A stretch of 64,000 nucleotides of DNA. Source: Acanthaster planci (Eukaryota; Echinodermata; Asteroidea; Valvatida; Acanthasteridae). Positions within the stretch are counted from its first letter, which is position 1; every line of letters begins with the position of its first letter. A program made the position numbers and the translations under genes. Below the pieces are notes generated by a model, which was given only the letters and a program-made list of their open reading frames with translations, was not told the DNA's origin and did no database searches. This document shows, in pieces, positions 1 through 10,254 of the stretch. The stretch covers positions 42,726-106,725 of the forward strand of contig NW_019091663.1 of assembly GCF_001949145.1 (NCBI RefSeq), given 5' to 3'.

Positions 1-132
1 CCAAATCCACATAAATTTATAGCTCAAGAAACCCACCAGCAAGACATTTGATATCAAGCAATAATATATTGTGCACATAATGACACCCTCTGTGTCATGA
101 CCGTGTAAGGAAAATGACCCAAGTTCACGTAC

Positions 133-3100
133 GGGCAATGTGATCATCTCATTTGGCTCAGTGTCCAGCTTAGCAAAGACAACCTCCTTGCTGTCTGGCT
201 TGATCTCGACCAGATTGTGCCGAAGGTTGACCTGGATGCCGCGCTTCTTGCAGATGTCGGCCATGACAGCGGCGTACTTGGGGGCACTGAATATCGACGC
301 CAGGGGTGTGAAGTACATGACGTTAGCCTTGTCTCGCTTGTTATTCTGTGTGAATATTGGAAACATTACAAAAAAAAAATTACCGAGTTGACATTTTTTG
401 TCCGACGAGAGCATCCGTAACTCTTTTAGGGGACTCTTCCACTGCAGCCTAGTCCCTCCAGCGATCCATTCCTGACAAACCAATCAATTCCATCCAAACA
501 GATTAAAATGCAAATCACAGAGATGTACTATTTTGTAACCGACTATTACCGATGTACATGTATGTTACATTCAATAATAAGTTATTTTCAATTATGTTCA
601 AACATGTTACATTCAATAACAGGTGGTGGGCAAACTATACATTTTACAACCCCAGCGATGGAATTTTTCCATTTCCCTTTCAAATGACCATTTATGTCAG
701 GCGGAGTCAACTGGGAGAAACCAGATGGAGATTTGGTATCCCAGCACACCCTCGATCGGTACAGAGACATTTCCTCTGCTGTGACTGTCTCCACTGTTGA
801 TAAAGATAAGCCAACCATGTCTGCATAGGCAGACAACTTGACACAAACCTTGCATGCTTTGTATAAATGAGGAATAAACCTGCCACTGAATTCAGTCTCA
901 CCTGTCTGAAGTATTCCTCCGCCAAGTACATGATCTTCTGGGGTGCCCCTGCGCACTTGACGGGAGTGTTGGGGAAGGTGAAAATGGCATTGCCGCTCTT
1001 AAAGTTCTGGATGGCCTTGAAGGTCTTGCCGACGGTGTCGTAGGAATAGTTGCTACAAACCATCGGATCGTTCTTGAGTGCCTCTGGTAGACCTTTGAGC
1101 TGGGATAAATGATCGCGATCCGTTACAACCATCAGTGGATGATGGGGTGGCAGTGGCTCAGCTGATAGAGTGGGGGAACAACCCCTCCCCCTGTTGGATT
1201 CTTCCCCCCTCCCCCCACGGCCTGGTTATGCCACTGTAAAAAAGTCCTTCCTATTATCTTAACTACATTAGAAGTAAATTATAACCTGGAGAGGCATTGC
1301 CAATCCCATCAAGAATCAGGTCAAAGGTTAGTGCACGCTGGGGTCACGCCAGCCAAGTTGCTTTTAAAATCATGACACTGAGAACATCTCCGCCCCTTAA
1401 TAACCCCTTACCCTACCACTTTGCTGTGAATTTCCAGGAATTTCACTTTTCACAGGAATTTTTAATCTAACAGCATTAAATGAAAGTAGCCCACTTTTAA
1501 AAAGAAACCTTCTTTTTTAACTGTGAAAATCCAATGACAGCTACCGGCCAACTAGCAGCCCTAGGCTATTCCCAACCAATGACCTTGATTACCCAGCATG
1601 CAGGACAGTAAAGAAATCTGTCTGCATACATTTGGAAAATTCAATAAAATGAATGCAAGTCAGACTTGTGATAAAGGCTTAGAGGCAGAATTTACCTGGT
1701 CAAAGTTGAGTTGAAGTCCCATGGCAACTACCAGATAGTCATACTGCACTACCCTCCCATCTGATGTCTTGACGTTGTTGTTCTCAGGGTCAAATTCAAC
1801 CGCCTTGTCCTTGATCCAGTCGCAGGCCTTGGGCATGACGTCCTTCATGAGTCTGCGCGAGGCCTCCCTTTCCTTGATACCCCCGCCCACCAGCGTCCAC
1901 AGTGGTTGGTAGAAATGTTCCTGAGGGAAGGAGGTAAATGTCAACTGACAATCGGGTTTTGAATCCGGCCACTGGTCATACCTTGTGGCCCTGGGTACAC
2001 CAGTTCAACCCTACTTCCCTCTCTCTAACCAGGAGTACAAACGGGTACCAGCATTGGTTAGGGAGCAACCTGTGACGGTCTTGCATCCCATCCAGGGGTG
2101 AAAGGAAATGTGCTCACTCACTCATTTCATGCCACAGAAACCTGAGATAAACAAAGCCTCGATGAGCTACACTGGCTCTGGGCCGACTTGCACTTGCGGC
2201 AAGTGCATCTGGACTCCGACTGGCACGACAACACTTTTGTTTCATGCCTAATAACAGGCTCTTACAAACACAATTAAAGAAAATAAACTGCATGCGGACT
2301 TGAACAACTCCCCCTGGTATGAGTTGGACTTAGGGGCTGCACAATCTGCGGTGAGTTTTTCCATGTCATCAGAGCATTTCTGTTGCCACATTTCATGAGT
2401 TATTCTCTCAGCACTGGGTTCACATTTTGACGTCAGTATTAAAAAGATTGCCTTTGCCTTTCCTGTGAAACATTAAAGTTACAAATGCAGGGTGGGGAGG
2501 GAATGCTTTCCCTTATGAGCCAAAGGAAAATGAGGGGAATTGTGAAGTACAAACTACTAGGTAGGGGATTGTTGTCAAGTACTTCTCGAGTACCAAGGTT
2601 ATCTGCCAAATGTTGAGCTAACAGGAACGAACAAGGCTTATAGAAGAACGTGGGCATTGGGCTAACAGGAAAGAACAAGGCTTATAGAAGAACGTGGGCA
2701 TTGGGCTAACAGGAAAGAACAAGGCTTATAGAAGAACGTGGGCATTGGGCTAAGAGCATGCACAAAGGTAAGATGACAAAATCAAATAATGACTTCGGAC
2801 CCTCACTGCTTAACAAACATCAAGTTTCTGAGACAAAAGTACCCAAAAGTACTTGACCAAATTTTTTTTTTGACTACTTTTCTCCTTAAAGCTTCAATTT
2901 TACAAAACTGTAAGTGTCTGAAGTCTTACATTTAGTTTCTAATCTTAACCTTGTGCATCTACCATCAACTGCCTGCACACTCCAGTTTTATTCCTCTAAC
3001 AAGTTCAATGTCTAACATGTCTGGCAGAGGTCCTTAGTACTAAAAAAATACTCGACTACAACACTCCTGTGTACATGAAATCAACAAATCCCTGGCCAAA

Positions 3101-4132
3101 CTGGACTGAAGCTATGAAGATCAATGGAAGGACCATTCATTTTTTTCACCATTCTCACAAGCCTACAGAGTGTGCTCCTTTCTGTACACTCGATCTCCCC
3201 TTCCAAAAGCGTGCAATCTCAAACCAGGTAAAAGAAACATGACGACTTCTGTGCTAGGCATTGTCGCTATTTTGAATATTTTTGAAAAGTGGACAAAAGT
3301 GTAGTTCTGTAGCCCTTTAGGCTGACTCTGATTATTATTTAGATGGCTGTGATAAATAACATTGCATGAGAATTCACATTTTTTTGTAATGGCGTTATTG
3401 TAGTTTAGTATATAGCAACGTGGTTTATGTTTTTACTGTTCTAGTTGACCGCATGCATGTTTGTGGACGGGAGTCACAAAGAATAAAGACCAAGAGTGAC
3501 AAACCAAAGACTTGTGCGTGTCCAACTTGACCCAATTCCAGCCTGCAAATCCCACTGAGAATTTATAACCATTTTCTAACTGCTTTGGGTAACTTTTTGT
3601 GGCCTTCCTACATTGAAATGGTGCGTGCGGCTAAAAAATTCATGTTTAGAGCAGGAAGGCAAAGAAATATTCTCCCCCATCACCTTTTCAAGAGAAAGGG
3701 GGAGGGCATGGCCCCTATTGACTTATCTTGGACTTGCCATTGTCTGAATACCAAATTGAGTTCATGAATAACTAAGACGGGGGGTCAAAACTTACTCGAA
3801 AAATGAGCCCACGCAAAAACCTGGTATTTTTTTAACTAAAGAAAGGAGTACAAGTATCTTACATCACCCGGTTCAATGACTGCGACCTGCCCCTTGCCAT
3901 GTTTACGAGACAGACTACTCGCCATGGCAAGTCCCCCTGCTCCACCGCCTACCACCACAAACTTGTACATGCTTGGGGAAATGCTGGCCGGGGCGGGCTG
4001 GGCTTGGCTGTGGGCCAGTCTTCTGGAACAATGTGTTGTTGACGGCACCACCTGACGAGACAGTACCCATGGTAACGCCTTGAATGTACGCAGCTGACGA
4101 GCCATGCCTGTTATTGGTTCTAGGACGGCCAT
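133..4132 (-). CDS. SQOR: Sulfide:quinone oxidoreductase, mitochondrial (5' part, 4 coding exons)
   Basis: This enzyme oxidises hydrogen sulfide at the inner mitochondrial membrane and passes electrons to ubiquinone. The coding exons, in transcript order, are 4132-3863, 1920-1696, 1099-902 and 345-133. All junctions are phase 0 with GT-AG sites, giving 302 residues before the window edge (the human enzyme has about 450). The N-terminus is rich in Arg, Ser and Ala and acid-poor, as expected for a mitochondrial presequence. The FAD-binding glycine motif VVVGGGAGG lies near residues 59-67. [14 protein letters not shown] follows in exon 2. Exon 3 has [16 protein letters not shown], whose Cys (about residue 214) corresponds to the first redox-active Cys of human SQOR. 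The second catalytic Cys should lie outside the window. The start is the ATG at 4132, just after an acceptor-like site at 4139-4140, so an upstream non-coding exon is likely. The family is certain; only the 3' end is missing. Confidence 0.95.
1945..2200 (+). repeat. SINE-like dispersed repeat fragment
   Basis: A degenerate pol III B-box-like stretch (ggttttgaatccgg) sits near 1955. It is followed by text typical of animal SINE bodies (gtgacggtcttgcatcccat, then atgccacagaaacctgagat). It lies in a SQOR intron. No clear A box was found, so it is probably 5'-truncated. The call rests on recognising the style of the sequence, not on a database match. Confidence 0.4.
2617..2748. repeat. Tandem repeat, 44-bp unit x 3
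   Basis: Three almost identical 44-bp units start at 2617, 2661 and 2705, each beginning gctaacagga and ending gggcattgg. The first unit differs from the others at one position (aacgaac against aaagaac), and a partial fourth unit begins at 2749. It lies in the SQOR intron between the exons at 1696-1920 and 3863-4132. The near identity points to recent expansion. Confidence 0.95.
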
Positions 4133-4581
4133 GATGGTCTGTCAAATTTTTAAAAAAAGGTCATATTAAGCACTGCCAAGGTACATATATACTTTGCAAA
4201 GAAGTTGAATTGACCAAAACCCACCTGAAAAAATTAAATTAAGGTTTTTTGAAGTCAGCCAGAGCAAAATTGTCAGTCATGTCAGTGCTGAAATAAAACT
4301 TTAAATGGCAGTGTGAATTGTGATTGTGAATTGGGAAATTCTGCCAGTGGGCAGATCCAGAAGCAAACAGGAGGCCAAAATTTCATTTTGGGGAAGGAGC
4401 CCAATATCTAATATTAATATATAATATATTTATCTAATCTTTGAATCTTTCATGCGATATGTCCACAGGCCCTGCACATGTTCCAATGCCCATAAGCCAT
4501 ATGTTACTCGTTAGACTACTTTGTCCTACATCCAACTTTTAACACAAAAATCACCACTCCCTAAGCATTCACGGATTTACC

Positions 4582-4690
4582 TGCTGTTGGCCTAGCTGAG
4601 AAGCTCTTGTCACAAAACTTACAATCCGCCGAAACTTGACGCGATTCACGCTACAACTTCAGTTGAAGTACAACACCTTGCGAGCAATGG
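4582..4690 (-). other. Possible 5' non-coding exon of SQOR
   Basis: On the minus strand a good donor (CAG then gtaaat) has its last exon base near 4581, and a good acceptor (ttgacag) precedes the SQOR start exon at 4138, six bases upstream of the start codon. The two sites would join a short untranslated exon to the coding start. The left end of this exon (promoter side) is a guess. This is inferred from splice-site appearance only. Confidence 0.35.
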
Positions 4691-4892
4691 CAACTGGTGT
4701 GTTGTCAGTAGTACTGCAATTGTGTAGAGACTCAATGATAAAAGTACAAAGTTCAATTCATGTTACAGGAAGACACCAGGCACTTTGCTGGTAGCATGCA
4801 GACCTCGGATGACCAGATGATGTCAGCTGGTCCCGTAGTATAGTAGGCAAGCACGCGCGCCGTGTATCGGCCTCACCTCAGTATACCAGGCA

Positions 4893-5075
4893 AGATATGG
4901 GTCTGAGGGGTCCCCCCTTACCTGTCCAATCCCTATACACACTGTAGACGATTGTTACCTAACACACTCCCCCCCCCCAGAAGTTTGTAAAGAATTCCTG
5001 AGATTCCGATCAAACAATGACCAACGCAAAGGCGGGGGGGGTCTCTCTGTCCCATATCTTGTTTCAAATGTACAT
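4893..5075 (+). repeat. Dispersed repeat family A, copy 1
   Basis: This segment matches, in inverse orientation, about 160 bp at 15990-16150. Shared blocks include the 20-mer agaattcctgagattccgat, the block tgtccaatccctayacacact and a G-rich stretch followed by ccnayatcttg. Poly-C and poly-G runs of different length separate the blocks. It lies upstream of SQOR and is non-coding. Confidence 0.85.
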
Positions 5076-5720
5076 GTGCCTTAGTGCGCTATACTAGCTA
5101 CGTGTGACTTTGCGCCTCTCTCCGTCGATTACGTAACTCTGACGGGGCAACGATAAACAGGTCACCTTTCTAAAGCGAATAATGAGTGTTTTCTTTTTGA
5201 TGTAATATAATTATTCACGGGTGATTGATAATTTTGTTTGTGATGCATGAATCCGATGTCGTGAGAGGCGTAACTACATACAGGCTACATGTCGGGGGGG
5301 GGGGGGGCACCCGTGGATGCACGCCGCAGGCACAGATTTCAAATGGGGGGGAGAACACACGGGGAACCCAGGGGCACAAGCATCCGCAGAGGCACGAANC
5401 CCGGTGGGCCCCCCATACGTGTCGTGGTGATGCGAAATGGATTGAACACTAAGTCTTGCTTTTGAAATGTAGCTGCAATGAATTTTTCCTCAACACAGTC
5501 ATTTTTTCTTTTACTGTCTAGTTTGTATTCCTACGGAAGCGCATATAAGGGCTACTTGCAAAAAAAAATTCAAGGCGAGATAGTAACTCTAAAAAAAAGA
5601 TTGTTGCATGTGGCTTTAATACGTTTTCGCACCTCTACAATGTATGAAAACTCTTTTAGTTAAATGCACTGATAAGTATGATTATGCTTTTAAAAATAAT
5701 TGAAATTATCTTTCCAGGAC

Positions 5721-6190
5721 AATTGAGGGCGCTATTGATGTGAAGTTATCTGGTTCAGTCATTATTACATCTAACTCTATGGGTTCAGTGCACAAGGTGT
5801 TTCTGTTCAATTTGTGAACCCGGAATGCACTCATGTTCTTACTGAAAACATTTCTGAGATGCTTTCAGCATGCTATTGATGCTTTCTTATTGCTATGTAC
5901 ATGTACATGTAGCAACAATGAATCAGCAAAGAAGTTAAAACTGAGTCCAAGAAAATTCACGCAAATACTGGACTCCGATGACGGTACAAAGTACCAATTT
6001 AACATTGAGGCTTCTTCCTGAAGTGACGTCACATTTTTGCTCATAAATATGGAAATACTCATTAGCAACAAGAAACAAACAACCAAACAAGCAAACAAAA
6101 ATCAGGCGGTAAATTACCCTCAATTTTGAAATAGTGAAACAAAAGCTGAAAATTAGGTTGACCGGGGCACAAAGGTGCATTTCGGCTTGA
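5721..6190 (+). repeat. Dispersed repeat family B, copy 1
   Basis: This segment shares ordered blocks with 60480-60840: gagggcgctattgatgtga against gagggcactgttgctgtga, the block aaggtgtttctgttcaa, the block tttgctcataaatatggaa, and gaaatagtgaaacaaaagctg. A shorter match to the first block is at 14520-14560. No coding potential is evident. It looks like an old transposable-element remnant of unknown class. Confidence 0.75.
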
Positions 6191-7822
6191 TTGCAGCTAC
6201 CCTTAAATCCAATTTGTCGGCCTCGGCGATCTCTGCACAAAATTAAACCTACTCTTGCCATTGTCCAAACACCCCAAAACGGTTTTATTGGCCTACTGTG
6301 ATAGATTTATCTTGCAGGAATATCGGTAAGATCTGAGTAGCCGGCACAAATATTTTCCAATATACATGTTTCTAGGCCTACTTGTAACCACACGTGACAC
6401 GCAGGATTCAGTCATTCACCATTCCATGTTCAGTTTCTTAACATAATTCTGTAGACCGACCGTCTAAGGGGTTATTTCCAATTAGGTACACGTAATTCTT
6501 ACTAGTATTAAGACTGGGTAAAATTAAAATACATGTACAGTACATGTGTATCAAGCTACACCGGGATCGGGCCTCAGACCATCCATCCACCTGCTCGTGC
6601 ACTGTTCTTGCGCAGTTCGAATTTGGCTGGCCCGTGCTTTGCACTTTTAATTCACCGTTCTGTTTACTTGCTCTGCGGTTCATTCCCAAGTCTTGAAAGT
6701 ACCAAAACGAAAGCAAAAGTAGGACCTGCACCTGCACATGTGTGCATGTTCAGTCATATTGCGTGATTAACAAAGCAGTGCTCCGTGTGCCAAATTGCCA
6801 TTCGCCTTGGCAAATGGTATTAAATCATTCTTGAACTCTGCCTTGCTGGAAATATGCAGACGGTATGAGAACGTATTGAAAAGGGACAAGAAATGCTTCA
6901 GGTACGGGGAGTATTATTTGATGACTTGAACATGTTTCAACGGCGTTCGGTTCTGTTGTGTTGTTTTGCGTTTTCCGAGAAAGAGAATGGCACGCAAAAC
7001 TCGTTTGCTGTAAAATATCAAATCATGATGTAATGTTCGTGTTCTTTTACTTGGAGAAACCCAGACATATCAGCTTTCTTGGTGTATGCGGTCCATGGAA
7101 CTGTCGAAAAAGAGCAAAAACAACGATGAACGTAAAACTTCCAAAACGAAATTTGACTAATCTGTGTTGGAAAAAATAGTTTTCTTTTGTGCCAATCATG
7201 GTATTGGTTTTTTCATCATATTTTTCGGACGCAGGGGCCCCGAAACGGTGCTACTGAAACATAAACTGCTTGATTAAATTTGGATTTATCATACAAACGT
7301 TGATTAAATTTTGCTCAGTTTCCTGAAAATCCATCAAAGTCTCATATTACGAGTGGAGCGCAGATTGTGCGCGCGCAGTTTGATTGTTCGAAGTCCGTGA
7401 CGCCATTCCTATTAAACGAGATCGCCGATTTCCCAGAACTGCGACTTGTATTTAACTGATGAAACGTTAGGGTAAATTGAATAAACGATACTCAAATGGG
7501 TGTAACTCAACACAGGTCGTCATAAGGAAGCAGTGTTTGGTATTATTTTAACCACGAAGTTACAGCCGTTTATTGAAATTCTACTTTCATTTTAATAATA
7601 ATATTGCGTTTTCAAACAAACACAACTGTAGCAAACGCTGTCATTTCACACCAGGTTAATTCAATGTTTCATGGCCACTCATAAAAGGAGAACTCATTTA
7701 AAACTTTCTAATACAGGAAATTGTCAGTAGGCTATATGTAAATGTAATGTACTGACATAGTGATATTGGGTAAAAACTAGCAAATGCTATGAAGTTCTAG
7801 CAAACGGTAAAACCATTAAGAA

Positions 7823-8312
7823 TAAGCAATTGCTTGAATTTGTATGAATAAAAATGTTTCTTTTACTGTTCAGCATCTGCTTGTACAAATAGTAGCAAAT
7901 GCTTTATACTTGTGGCTGACTTCACAGCGGAACGGTTTTGCACAATAGGGCTTCCATAGTCTGCACGTACAGACACACACAGAGCTACATGGTGCTGTAT
8001 CTTGAGACCTCAGCATGGCAGATAAGCACGATGGCAGTAATTTTGATCGCAAAAACCTTGATGAAGAAAATTGCTCTGCCACTCTCAAATCGGTACAACT
8101 GCCTGCATCTGGTTTCTTGAGATTCTCTCCTAAAGGCATACAGCTTTTCCTTTCGAATGGCATTCATGAACGCTGCCATTTTGAACATTAGTAAATGCTC
8201 CTCGTTTTCAAGCTTGCCCTGACCCAGTCTTGAAAAGTGTCAAGTAAATACTCCACGAATCTGTAGAACTTACCCATTTTTATTCATACAAAATGAAGCA
8301 ACTGCTTATTGC
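7823..8312. repeat. Inverted-repeat module (TTATTCATACAAA arms)
   Basis: The sequence around 7823-7860 is the inverse of that at 8275-8312; the core shared by both arms is tttttattcatacaaa plus a gaagcaa-tgctt-like block. Further copies of ttattcatac occur near 8392 and of ttattcata near 8451. The interval is sprinkled with gcaaatgct-like words. This fits a degenerate foldback element or a nested set of them. Confidence 0.6.
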
Positions 8313-8572
8313 CAAGCACAAACTTAAAGAGTAAAAAGTAAATACTTTTACTTTTTAGCAGTTGCACTAAAGTAAAAGCGTTTGCTTCATTATTATTCAT
8401 ACAAACACGAGTAAATGCTTCAAAAATGGTAGTAAAAGCAAATGCTACTTTTTTATTCATAGGACCCATTGTACTTCAATGACTGGTTTGTCAGAGGGAA
8501 AAACTTTCAAACTGTATCAAAAGCAATGCTTTCATTAAAGTAAGATTGAAAAATAAATGCAACCATGCATCT

Positions 8573-8926
8573 ATTCCTAAGGATGGATTTGCGCAGGGGA
8601 GATGTTAATTTTGGATTTTTGCCCTATATTCGACGTGTATTACAACACTCTATACTCAATGTTTGTCCCCGTAGGCTTGTAAAAAAACCACAAGCGTAGT
8701 CGAGTGGGACTCGAACCCACGACTCCCTGCTTACTGGTGCAGACATCTCAACAACTCGACCACCGAGCTCGTCGGTGCCAGTTGGCTAGTTTGAATCAGA
8801 TGTAGCAGCGGGTACCGCGAACAACTATTTCCAAGGATGGATTGGCGCTGGGGAGATGTTAATTAATTTTGGATTTTTACACGTGGGATATTACACGTCA
8901 GGCAGGGCAAAAATCCAAAATTAATG
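8573..8926. repeat. Flanking direct and inverted repeats around the SINE
   Basis: The segment 8577-8620 is repeated directly at 8831-8879 (aaggatgga and ggggagatgttaatt blocks). A 20-bp word at 8605-8624 recurs as an exact inverse at 8905-8924. The SINE head lies between them. The layout suggests the SINE belongs to, or was inserted in, a small composite element. Confidence 0.75.
8691..8778 (-). repeat. tRNA-derived SINE head (tRNA-Ser-like pseudogene)
   Basis: Read on the minus strand, this has a perfect A box (tggtcgagttg) and a perfect B box (ggttcgagtcc). It ends in a tRNA-Ser-like 3' part (cccactcgactacg). The acceptor stem pairs poorly and the anticodon loop would have eight bases, so a working tRNA is unlikely. 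It is flanked on both sides by copies of a short repeat (8577-8620 and 8831-8879). A SINE or tRNA pseudogene is the best reading. Confidence 0.65.
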
Positions 8927-9462
8927 TGCATGTGCCACATCACTGGTGGAGGTGGGCGCCAACGGGGCCCTCCCCCCAGGGGAAGGCTTTTGCAGATTCT
9001 TTTCATTTTTTTTTTATTTGAGGACGATTTCATCGCCTAAAGTGTCTAATAAGCCTGTTAAATTCAGCCTCAACGCTGAGAATGGCCATGGAAGCTTAAT
9101 GTTGCAGATTTCTCAAACATTTTCATGCGCGTAGGATCAGGCCTATACAGTGAATTAGCAACAAACAGCAACCACGAAAAGACCGTTATGGTCATGATCC
9201 TCGCCAGTATGCAGCTCATGCAGACATGCAGTGCGACGCGGCCATTTCTGGGATTGCACCGGGGGGGGGGGAAGCTGTTGCAGGGCGGCAGGTGGAATTG
9301 GAAAGAGGAAGTCAATTTGGCATCCTGATTCAAATAGGCACTGTTTGGATGGAAAATGTGGAGGCTTTTATACTAATTTACCGTTCATTTCTGAACTAGG
9401 GTACATAGGCTTCGTCAGGTTTTTGATGAGACATTTTGTCTTCATTGATGGAGGCACCTGCA

Positions 9463-10254
9463 CTAAAGTGCCGTCTTGACGAAGTGATAAATGAGCACAG
9501 CCACTAGAAGAGCCACGATTGGAACAAGCATCCGCTCCGGTTTGAAGCTCATGAAGTACGACACGGCCACCGACATTGCGCTGCTTGGGCTGTTCCGTGA
9601 CGACTGCTCCAGGGCAGCACTCATGTACTGCTCCGACACCCTCAGGGTGGTGAACAGGGCTCGCACCTCGGTCTCTCGGACATCGTTTTCTCGGGTCGCC
9701 ACCTCCCTGGCGAACGCTTTAGCGAATTCAAGGCAGTCGCTGGCGATCAGGCGGAAACGGGACGGCACGATAGTCAGGCAGAGAACCTGTAGATACAGAT
9801 AGGCCATGGCCGATTCGCCCACGTAGAAACTCCGGGATTTCATCAGCCAGTCAAAGTAGTACATGTTTCGCGCCAGAACGTAATTGTTGGTTTCGTCAAG
9901 ACAGATGTGGTATTGTTGGAGAGGAATGGAAGTTGTCATTCTCCTGATCACAGCACTGTCTTGAGTGAGAGCTAGCTTGGGACCATCGATCATTTGGCCC
10001 CATACAGGTTCAAACAGTAGTGTGTGAAACAACTCTTTGTCAACGACAATGATGGACGCGTGGGACTTGTAGATATTAATCAATACATACTTGTCTTTTT
10101 CCGCTGACATTTCGTCCAAAGCAGTCTCCAAGTCGTACACACTTTTTCCTCTGCGTCGCAATTGCCCTGCGATATCCACTAAACTATCCTCAAACAGGCT
10201 TTTGTCGATTACTTCACCGAGTGAAATCATGCTGTCTCCATTAGAGGTCGCCAT
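9463..10254 (-). CDS. Intronless possible tail-anchored membrane protein, 263 aa, family unknown
   Basis: This is an uninterrupted frame of 264 codons, much the longest single-exon frame in the region. I do not recognise the family. The protein is mixed alpha/beta-looking and soluble for about 240 residues. It ends with one strongly hydrophobic segment (about residues 242-258, LVPIVALLVAVLIYHF) followed by only KTAL, which is tail-anchor architecture. A Ser-rich stretch (SSRNSPSSAMS) precedes it. I chose the ATG at 10254 (MATSNGDSM). An in-frame ATG at 10275 would add seven residues. The frame stays open to 10326, but the codon there is TTG. With that extension a hydrophobic N-terminus would appear, so the exact start is open. 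It could be a native single-exon gene or an old retrocopy. No neighbour hints at its role. Confidence 0.6.
   Translation of the reverse strand: MATSNGDSMISLGEVIDKSLFEDSLVDIAGQLRRRGKSVYDLETALDEMSAEKDKYVLINIYKSHASIIVVDKELFHTLLFEPVWGQMIDGPKLALTQDSAVIRRMTTSIPLQQYHICLDETNNYVLARNMYYFDWLMKSRSFYVGESAMAYLYLQVLCLTIVPSRFRLIASDCLEFAKAFAREVATRENDVRETEVRALFTTLRVSEQYMSAALEQSSRNSPSSAMSVAVSYFMSFKPERMLVPIVALLVAVLIYHFVKTAL

Larger units (their letters stand above)
4691..9462. other. Gene-free region with repeats
   Basis: No exon with recognisable protein similarity was found between the SQOR 5' region and the intronless gene at 9463. The region holds dispersed repeat copies (4893-5075, 5721-6190), a poly-G tract at 5295-5308, an inverted-repeat module rich in the motif gcaaatgct (7823-8466), and a tRNA-derived SINE-like piece with flanking repeats (8573-8935). 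The open frames here are short, overlap on both strands and resemble no family I know. There is one ambiguous base (n) at 5399. Confidence 0.7.

Noticed and set aside
1140-1240. tRNA-like A box (tggctcagctg) near 1155
   Set aside because: No convincing B box follows within tRNA distance, and the downstream sequence is C-rich low-complexity DNA.
5225-5452. 75-codon Gly/His-rich frame through the poly-G tract
   Set aside because: It contains an ambiguous base and homopolymer-derived glycine runs, and lies next to a dispersed repeat; no coding evidence.
8691-8778. A functional tRNA-Ser gene
   Set aside because: The A and B boxes are fine, but the acceptor stem has mismatches and the anticodon loop would have eight bases. 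Flanking repeats favour a SINE or pseudogene.
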